From Chlorocebus sabaeus (taxonomy: Eukaryota; Chordata; Mammalia; Primates; Cercopithecidae): DNA of 64,000 nt. Position numbers and translations under genes: made by a program. The stretch lies in contig NC_132918.1 in NCBI RefSeq assembly GCF_047675955.1, positions 90,077,106 to 90,141,105 of the forward strand. Reading direction: 5' to 3'. Shown in pieces: positions 56,971-64,000 of the stretch (its first letter is position 1; each line of letters starts with the position of its first letter). The notes under the pieces were generated by a model. That model made no database searches and had not been told where the DNA came from. It saw only the letters and a list, made by a program, of their open reading frames with translations.

Positions 56971-57116
56971 GGCTGGGTGTGGTGGCTGATGCCTGTAATC
57001 CCAGCACTTTGGGAGACTGAGGCAAGACGATCACTTGAGCTCAGGAATCCGAGGCTGCAGTGAGCTGTGTCTGCACCACTGCACTCCAGCCTGGGTGACA
57101 GAATGAGGCCCTGTCT

Positions 57117-57157
<41 letters not shown>
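56971..57157 (+). mobile_element. Alu with internal deletion, 40-bp A-tail
   Basis: Starts GGCTGGGTGTGGTGGCTGAT, then joins the left monomer to the end of the right monomer, losing about 110 bp. The tail is 40 uninterrupted A (57118-57157). Confidence 0.93.
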
Positions 57158-57158
<1 letters not shown>

Positions 57159-57240
57159 ATTCCCTTTGACAAATGAGGAAATCGAGAAGTATAATAATCC
57201 AAGATCATGCAGCTGGTCAGTGGTACGGCTCGAAACCCCA

Positions 57241-58639
57241 AGCCTCTTGGGCTCGACAGCCTGGTGCCTGCTCTTCACTGCCCACACGGCCCTGCCTTCC
57301 GGGCTCCTGGGCGGCCAGGATACGGCCAGAGCTCAGCTTTGCAGGCTCTGCTCAGACAGGAAGGCCCTGACTCTCACTGTGCTAATCTATGTTTTCCACA
57401 TTAGCAGCCTGCCCCTCCTCGGATGGTGTGGGGGAGAAAGGAAACAGAGTTCATAGAGTGATTTATGCAACCTGTTAGCAGCTCTGGTAAAAGGTTTTGG
57501 GTCCAGGAAATTGCAATGAATAACCACAGCCAGTTGCATATATTCGCTGTACAACAAACTTTCTTCTAGCCTTACTCGCCCCCTCTCAAAACGAAGCATG
57601 AAAAACAGCGTTAGCTACGGCTCAGCCATGGCGTTGTTTATGACGCCCAGCTCCTGTTCTGTGGACCAAACAAATGATCATGAGAAGACACAGTTTCTGC
57701 TTCAGCAACAGCGTAACATGAGTCTCCTTCCTCCTCCTCAGCACCTTCTCCGAGGAGGTATAAATCATATCCTTTAGGATAGGACAGAATTTATTTTGAA
57801 CTTGGCTGAAAAATTTGGGGGACTTATGTAAGACAGCACGTATGACACCCAATGTAAATTTCCCTCTCACTTCTATTGCCAGTATGAAGTGACAGCGCAC
57901 GCCACAGATTGATGTCGTTCAACACACAGGGGAAACGGAATCTGAGATCTGAAAATCTTCCACATCTATGGTATGGATGTCCACGGTTCCTGCTGGCGTT
58001 TCCATAGTTTACGTCTCTCTAGTGTCTGCTATAACCACTTTTTTTGTTTGTTTGTTTGTTTGTTTTTGTCTCCAAAAGCTTAAATTCTTTCCTATTTGAG
58101 GAAGGAACACATTTGGACTCTGTTCACAACAGTTAGACTGACGGTGCTCGGTCTTCCTTCTTCGCTAACAGGATTTTTTTCAGAGACCCCCAGGGGTGGA
58201 AGCTGTAGAAAGTAATCCTTTTTGGATAGAATTATCAGGTGTTTTCTGAAAATAATGATACAGATACCACTGGTTGCCCAAACTGTCACAGTGCAACTTT
58301 CCAAATTCTCCGTTTTGAGATTCTTTATCAGAATTATGGGCTCTTGTTACTAATCTCATCTTCCAACCGCTCTCTCCCTCTTGAGTGGCATTTGAGCCCA
58401 TGCCACCTTACGGATTCAGTCTAAAACTAGGTAAACTAACAAAGGTTCCATCCTGCTGCCTGCAGCTCCTTATCCCCACACTGTCCCCTGACACCTGCTC
58501 CTGCCCTTGGCCCTGCATCCTGTCAGGGCCTGTCCACTGCAGCCTTGCCCCTTCCATTGATTCATATGGCAATGACAATGACAGGACTATTTCCTTATAT
58601 TTCTATGGCATGTTGCAATGTTCAAAGTGCATTCCCAGC
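57241..58639. other. Mostly unique sequence
   Basis: No supported gene. A (TTTG)n microsatellite lies at about 58040-58068. Confidence 0.5.
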
Positions 58640-58700
58640 CCATAAAACTCTTTCCCATGCTTTAACTCACTGAATCCTTACAGCAACCCTAGGGGGCAGG
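58640..58700 (-). mobile_element. Possible MIR fragment
   Basis: TTTAACTCACTGAATCCTTA then CAGCAACCCTAGGGGGCAGG. Confidence 0.5.
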
Positions 58701-59219
58701 TGCATCCATGTGGCGTGGGTTCAATTGCATATCACAGAATACCTCTAGTAGCAACAGTTTCAACACACAGAAGAGCATGACTAAGCCATCCACGGAGGGC
58801 ACGGCTGCTCCATGAAGTCATCAAAGACTCAGACGACTTCTGCTTTTCTCCTTTGTTATCCTTGATCTCATTTCCATCCTCAACGTACCTCATGGTGCAA
58901 GACGGGGGCTGCTGGCGCTCTAGCCAACTTGGTTGCATTCCACGCAACTGAAAGGACCAAAGAGAAAGGACACCCTGACCTAGCGTCCTGCAATGAGGCA
59001 GACTCTTTAAGCATCCTTCCTGGAATCTTTCACATTTCTTCTCATATCTCACTACACGCAATTTAGTCACATGGTCACACTTAGCTACAAGGAAAGCTAT
59101 GAAATGCATTCTTTTATGGGCATAAGGTTACCCCCAGATAAATGGGATTCGGTTGTAAATTAAAAAGGAGAGAATTGACATAGAGCAGGAACTAGCAGTA
59201 CTTCCACAGAAGGCAAGAA
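58701..59219. other. Unique sequence
   Basis: Nothing recognised. Confidence 0.5.
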
Positions 59220-59320
59220 GTAACCACACCCACTTTACAGATCAAGAAATAGAGGCCCAAAGAGATTAGGTGTTGTTACGCTCACAAGGTCACTAGTGGC
59301 AAGATGGGGACTAATTCCAT
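59220..59320 (-). mobile_element. MIR fragment
   Basis: CCACTTTACAGATCAAGAAA, TAGAGGCCCAAAGAGATTAG, CACAAGGTCACTAGTGGCAA. Confidence 0.75.
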
Positions 59321-59897
59321 GTCATCGGCCCCACATCCAGATCCCCTTTCCCTGTTCATGGAGCCTCCTTGCTGCAGTGCAGCCGCTGCTGTGTTTCTGC
59401 AAAGACTCTTGCTTGCTCTCCTCCAGACCTTTGCTCAGCCCTCAGCTGTCCCCAGTTGGTCCAGCAACAAGATCCAAGCCTGCCAGGCCTGGGCTGCCAT
59501 CCTGAAGGACTACTGTCCCCCGTCCCCTGCCTCATAGTTAGTTCCCCGCCTTGCTTCCCTGCGTTTGTGTCCCACTGGGTCCCTTGGAATCCAGGCATGG
59601 TCATTAGCAAGGAGGACCAGGCCAGAGATGGCCAGATCCCAGCAAGCTACAGACCCTCAGAGTAGGATCACAACGCTACAACTGTTTCTGCAATGCCCAA
59701 GGAGTTCTGTGAGCAGGATGCCTCACTTTGGGGTACCCGTACCAAGATGGCTGACACCTCCCGAAATTGTTTCTGATGGCCAACCTCTTGTGTGACCACG
59801 ACCTTGTTCCATTCTGACACTGAAAACACATTTCGTGATGGACGTGGACGCTTATCTGTGGGTCCTTGGCTACGATGCCTAAGCAAACACAAATTAA
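59321..59897. other. Unique or unassigned sequence
   Basis: Part of it (59700-59897) may belong to an old element together with the following inverted arm, but I cannot name one. Confidence 0.4.
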
Positions 59898-60102
59898 TTC
59901 ATGCTGAAGTGCAGCTTGGTAGATAGAAGCTTTGCAATGATGGAGTCCATTATGGGAAGTGACTAAGGGGGTTTCTTGGTGGTGAAATGTGTGGGGACTT
60001 CTGCTCCGTGAAAAGGGGAGTCTGTATTTCCACTGAAAATTGGAGCCTGGATTCTCAGCACAGGGGCCAGTCCTGTGACTTCCCTGCCTTCCTGTGTAAA
60101 CA
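59898..60102 (+). repeat. Inverted duplication, arm 1
   Basis: About 205 bp matching the reverse complement of 61012-61222 at roughly 85-90% identity (shared GCAATGATGGAGTCC, GGTGAAATGTGTGGGGAC, GAGCCTGGATTCTCAGCACA, CTTCCCTGCCTTCCTGTGT). Confidence 0.9.
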
Positions 60103-60814
60103 TGAAAACATTTTGTTTTCAAGTTCTAGCACCCTGGCTACCTCTTTCATGTCTCTAACATGAAGGTCTCTATATTCTGGCAGCAGTTCTCCCCATTGTG
60201 AACAATGAATCCGCCACTCTTTCCTGGAGTTACCCTGTCTCAGTTCCTCTCCCCCAGCAGACTCATCCTTCTCCAGGTGGTGCTCTCCAGCCTCCTACCA
60301 CCCTCTACAGGGTTGCAGGCTACAGGGTTTCCTCAGCCTCCTCTAGCCAAGTACAGCGGAAGCACCTACAACCAAGACAGAGGCACAGACTCCTGAGATC
60401 CTCTCCCAGGAAGGGCAAATGGGACCACGCAGAGAACAGCCGGCTTCTCACCGAGGGGAAGATGACCAACCCCAGCCACAGCGCCCAGCTTCTCCCTGGG
60501 ACCATGGAGGGGTGTGGAAAGAATGGCGCCACATCATCCCACGTGCTAGAAACCCACATCACAGCAAAGAAAAAAGTTTCTCCACTTTGTGAATCCGGAA
60601 ATATCTCTCTGACCTTTTCTAGCAGGAGGAAAAAATATGGCCTTAATCTTTTCAGTAGCAAACATCTTTCACCCTGTGACAGTTTGCAAACTGACTAGCC
60701 AATGGTCAAATGGCTCTTCAGCTTTCCTGTCTCCTGAGCCAGAACTCCTGACAAAATCTCAAGTTATATTACCACTGTTTATACTACATCTTCTAAAAAA
60801 GATGGACGATCTGT
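60103..60814. other. Spacer of the inverted duplication, first part
   Basis: No repeat recognised. A 166-codon plus frame (60198-60698) has no recognisable domain. Confidence 0.45.
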
Positions 60815-60920
60815 CATCTAGGAGATAATTAAGTACCTACCTCTCAGGTACTGGGCTACGTACTTTACATATTTTGCCGCATCGAATCCTCACACACAGG
60901 GCTTACTGTCCCCATTCTCG
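60815..60920 (-). mobile_element. Possible MIR fragment
   Basis: GGGCTACGTACTTTACATAT, CGAATCCTCACACACAGGGC. Confidence 0.5.
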
Positions 60921-61011
60921 AGCTGCCTCCTCCCTGACACTTGAAGTTTCATTGCTTTCATCTCTGTGTACCGAGGCTGAGAGGAGCCCCTCCTGTTATG
61001 AGTCTGGTAAG

Positions 61012-61222
61012 AATGACACAGGAAGGCAGGGAAGTCACAGGATTGGCCCCTGTGCTGAGAATCCAGGCTCCACTTTTCACTGGAAATACAGACTCCCCCC
61101 GCCTCATGGAGCAGACGTCCCCACACATTTCACCACTAAGAAACCCCCTCAGTCACCTCCCACAGCGGACTCCATCATTGCAAAGATTGTTTACCAAACT
61201 GCACTTAAGCACTCATTAATCT
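61012..61222 (-). repeat. Inverted duplication, arm 2
   Basis: Reverse-complement partner of 59898-60102. Homology stops at both ends of the arms; the outer flank beyond 61222 is AT-rich and unrelated. Confidence 0.9.
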
Positions 61223-61325
61223 ATTTCCCAATTTTAATTAAATTTTAATTTCATTTAATCATTAGTTTTTCTTCTAATTAAATAACATTTGAGTTATTTT
61301 AATTTAAATTAAAGACATAAAATAC
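61210..61325. repeat. AT-rich low-complexity segment
   Basis: Dominated by AATTTTAATT and TTTAAATTAA words. Confidence 0.8.
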
Positions 61326-61682
61326 AATGCACCAAACTGACAGAATGCAGCTGAGTGCAAAAAACGAAAGAGAAAACAAGGTTTTAACTCATAAATATTT
61401 CAGCGTGCACTTCCTAAGAAACAAGGACACTCTCTTTCATAACAACAGTATGACATCAAAGTCAGGACACTTGCAGTAACAACCCAATACCATTTCATCC
61501 ACAGTCCTATTCAAAATGTGTCAGTCGTCCAAAAACAAAAACACAGTTCCTGGCCCCAGATCGCATGTAGCTGTCCCACGTGTTCTATCTGAAACGATTC
61601 CTCAGTCTTTCCTCGTCTTCCAGGACTTAGGACAATTTGGGGAATATGGGCCACTTTTTTATTGATTTATTGATTTACTGAT

Positions 61683-61872
61683 TTTGAGATGGAGTCTTTC
61701 GCCAGGCTGGAGTGCAATGGCACGATCTCAGCTCACTGCAACCTCCACTTCCCGGGTTCAAGCGATTCTGCTGCCTCAGCCTCCCAAGTAGCTGGGATTA
61801 CAGGTGCCCACCACCTCGCCCGCTAATTTTTGCATTTTTAGTAGAGATGGGGTTTCACCATGTTGGCCAGGC
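61683..61872 (-). mobile_element. Truncated Alu
   Basis: Begins TTTTGAGATGGAGTCTTTCG and stops within the left monomer at TGTTGGCCAGGCG, so the Alu 5' end is missing. Confidence 0.92.
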
Positions 61873-62212
61873 GCCGGGTCACGGGTCAATTATTTGGTAG
61901 AAGTCCTTCAGTCTGGGTTTGCCTGACGTCTCCTCCTGACTAGAGGCAGACTGTGCATCTTTGTCAGGAAAGCCGCAGAAGAAATGCTGCGTTCTCACAG
62001 TGCCACACCGGCAGACGCATGGTGCCAGACTGTCCTATCACTAGTGACATTAACTTTGATCACAGTCAAGCTACTATTTTTCTCTTTGTAACAACAACAT
62101 TTTGTGGGGTGATACTTTAAGACTCTGACAATATCCCATTTCTTAACAAATGCTTACCTGTTTGTTTTAGCACCCATTGATGATTCTTGTTTAAATAAAT
62201 TATTACTATGTT

Positions 62213-62509
62213 GAGCCAGGCACGGTGACTCACATCTGTAATCCCAACACTTTGGGAGGCCGAGGCAGGTGGATCACCTGAAGTTAGAAGTTCCAGGCCA
62301 GCCTGGCCACCATGGTGAAACCCCATCTCTACTAAAAATACAAAAATGAGCCGGGCATAGTGGCAGGCACCTGTAATCCCAGCTACTCGGGAGGCTGAGG
62401 CAGGAGAACCACTTGATCCCAGGAGGCGGAAGTTACAGTGAGCCGAGATCACACCACTGTACTCCAGCCTGGGCGACAAGAAGAAAACTCCATCTCAAAT
62501 ATATATATA
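62213..62509 (+). mobile_element. Alu (S-like)
   Basis: Full dimer from GAGCCAGGCACGGTGACTCA to CTCCATCTCAAATATATA. ACTATGT-type flanks suggest a short target-site duplication. Confidence 0.95.
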
Positions 62510-62640
62510 ACTATGTCGATTGTCCAACGGTGACTTTCCAATGCCTTCATTCCTTCTACATTTATTAGCTGGCATTCTGCTCCATTGTGTTGACCTCACC
62601 CGTGCTCAGCCAAGAAGAGCTTCCTGGTATCACCCACTTA

Positions 62641-63274
62641 TGGCACGTTGTGCCAAGCAGATTCGTCCCTTCTGGTTTTCCCCAAAATGTAAATACCAGA
62701 AGGTTCCGTGGTGCCTGAGGCAGGGGAACTGAACAAGGCGGAAATGTCAGAGCTGCAGGGGCTGGAGCTTTGGGCCCATCATCCAAGTACTTGAGACAGC
62801 AATGACCCTCTTGGAAAATCTCTAGGCTATGGGATCAATGTCCACTCTCACTGGATAAAGAAACGATAACTGCATACCACAGGCAGCACCAGAACACCTT
62901 GTCTTTCCTCTATTTGTTTTTTCAAACAACTGTTGACATGGACTCTATATTATTCCACGAAATGTGAATTGAGGGATTTTAGAAAAGAGTGAGTAGGTCG
63001 GGCCCTGGGGTAGAGCTGTGGCTCACAGGCCTGGCTATGGCACTGCATTCAACCATGGCTAAGCCATCACCAGCTGTCCCAGACTGTAAGGATGAGGAGT
63101 TTGAAACGGGTGCGGTCTGAGACCCCTCCCAGTCCTACCATCCTGTGATTCTGAACAGAAGTGGTCTTTGCCCCTCACTCATACCTTGTTTGTTCTCAGA
63201 ACAGCACAAATATATCATCAGACACAGGAGATACACTCTAGTGCGTTGTTCTCACCCATGCCCAGCCAAGCAAG
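62641..63274. other. Unique sequence
   Basis: Nothing recognised. Confidence 0.5.
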
Positions 63275-63355
63275 CCACAAAATCCCTACTATGTGCCAAG
63301 CACTATGCTAAATGTGAAGGTTCAGAAATAAATAGTATCTTTCCCAGCCTCAAAA
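63275..63355 (-). mobile_element. L2 3' fragment
   Basis: CTACTATGTGCCAAGCACTA, TGCTAAATGTGAAGGTTCAG. Confidence 0.6.
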
Positions 63356-63599
63356 ATGCCAATACTGGAAGGTTTTTCACTAGATGTTCTCTGCTGCCAC
63401 TGCTGCAGCTGCTTCCATCCTACCCTGGTCCTGAGGGCAGTAGCCCCGTTCACCAGTCACCCAGCAAGCATGGGCAGGCCCTGCCGAGAGAGGGCCCTAC
63501 CTATGGAAGAAGAACCAGAGGCTGGGAGGTGCTGGGACCTGCCTTACTACTGAGAGCTGCCCTCTTCTGCAAAATTCCTCACGATCACTAAACATCACC

Positions 63600-63805
63600 A
63601 CATGGAAACCGACATTTCCTTAGTACCTACTGTGTGCCAGCCCCTGGAATACCTGAAAGGCCCCCACTTTCCATTTTGCAAATGTTGAAAATTCGGGTCC
63701 ATGGTGGCCTGTACTCACCCACCTAGGGTCACACGGCCAGTGAGTGACACAGCAGGAATGCAAGTTAGCCCCTGCCCCCATCACAAAGTCTGAGCTCTTT
63801 TGCCT
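63600..63805 (-). mobile_element. MIR SINE
   Basis: TAGTACCTACTGTGTGCCAG, CATTTTGCAAATGTTGAAAA, CTAGGGTCACACGGCCAGTG. Confidence 0.75.
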
Positions 63806-63864
63806 CAACGTGGTCCCTTTAAACAGGGATTACCTCTAAATCCACCCACTCCCTGCGCAGTTAC

Positions 63865-64000
63865 CTACTTCTGGGAAACAAATCACTCCAAAACCGAGTG
63901 GGTTAAAACAACAGCGTATTACTATCCCTGACAGTTCCGTGGGTCCACTAGGCTTAGCAGGGTGGTTCTGACTGGGGGGTCTTTTGGGTGAAGGCGGTAA
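63865..64000. mobile_element. Old repeat fragment cut by the window end
   Basis: AACCGAGTGGGTTAAAACAA and TAGCAGGGTGGTTCTGACTG recall a common ancient mammalian LTR-like repeat; family uncertain. Confidence 0.4.

Larger units (their letters stand above)
56365..57240 (-). mobile_element. MIR broken by an AT array and two Alus
   Basis: MIR-like ends lie at 56365-56410 (GACAATAGCCAACTTGTATC) and 57158-57240 (TTTGACAAATGAGGAAATCG). A 24-bp remnant (56947-56970) sits between the two Alus. Confidence 0.65.
61480..62640 (-). mobile_element. Old L1 (L1M) fragment broken by two Alus
   Basis: Segments such as AAGCTACTATTTTTCTCTTT, TTTGTGGGGTGATACTTTAA, GCACCCATTGATGATTCTTG and CATTCCTTCTACATTTATTA match an old L1-type element from memory. 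The text continues smoothly across the Alu at 62213-62509. Orientation is my best guess. Confidence 0.5.
51287..64000 (-). other. XXYLT1: XXYLT1 intron upstream of the exon (partial)
   Basis: Sequence at higher coordinates than the exon precedes it in the transcript. No preceding exon was found before the window edge, so this intron is at least 12.7 kb. It carries five Alus, MIR/L2 copies, an old L1, a 0.2-kb inverted duplication and a 20-bp minisatellite. Confidence 0.75.

Noticed and set aside
60198..60698. 166-codon plus-strand frame
   Set aside because: No recognisable domain, and intronic position antisense to the host gene.

Overview
This window is nuclear DNA from a catarrhine primate (human or a close relative). 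It holds many Alu elements of J, S and Y type, plus MIR, L2, old L1, MaLR LTR, MER5 and Tigger/MER2 copies. There are many micro- and minisatellites, and genes are very sparse. There are no prokaryotic genes, operons or CRISPR arrays. Almost every long open frame is an artefact of GT/CA arrays or Alu copies.

One protein-coding exon is convincing: minus strand, 51154-51286, 133 bp, with good splice sites on both sides. It encodes a glycosyltransferase segment with a DxD motif, which I recognise as XXYLT1 (xyloside alpha-1,3-xylosyltransferase; human 3q29). The rest of the window is then intron of that gene: at least 12.7 kb upstream of the exon (51287-64000) and at least 51 kb downstream of it (1-51153). 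No other exon of the gene is visible.

Layout. 1-9 kb: three separate GT/CA-rich minisatellite fields (1-233, 5148-6333, 7780-8370), a poly-C minisatellite, a small CpG-dense segment at 2.5 kb, an Alu, a MER2 and a MaLR LTR. 9-24 kb: mostly unique intron with MIR/L2, one L1, two Alus, an LTR and an odd AGTACT-rich array at 18 kb. 24-34 kb: L2, L1, a MIR split by an Alu, and a deleted Tigger1 that carries an Alu monomer and a miRNA-like hairpin (30018-30093, minus strand) resembling MIR3137. 34-47 kb: an Alu with a compound pentanucleotide tail, nested LTRs, four further Alus, a 7SL RNA pseudogene with target-site duplications, and L1 remnants. 47-57 kb: mostly unique sequence, the XXYLT1 exon, an AluY-like element, a local duplication with a 20-bp minisatellite, a long AT array and a tightly spaced inverted Alu pair. 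57-64 kb: unique sequence, a 0.2-kb inverted duplication, and an old L1 broken by two Alus.

The functional content is one XXYLT1 exon with its splicing signals, a possible intronic miRNA on the same strand, and possibly a CpG-rich regulatory element. I found no previously undescribed multigene system. The most interesting items are the transposon-derived miRNA hairpin, the G-run hairpin next to the exon's 5' splice site, the inverted repeats, and the potentially unstable tandem repeats. Repeat boundaries are by eye and good to about 5-20 bp. Subfamily names are from memory.
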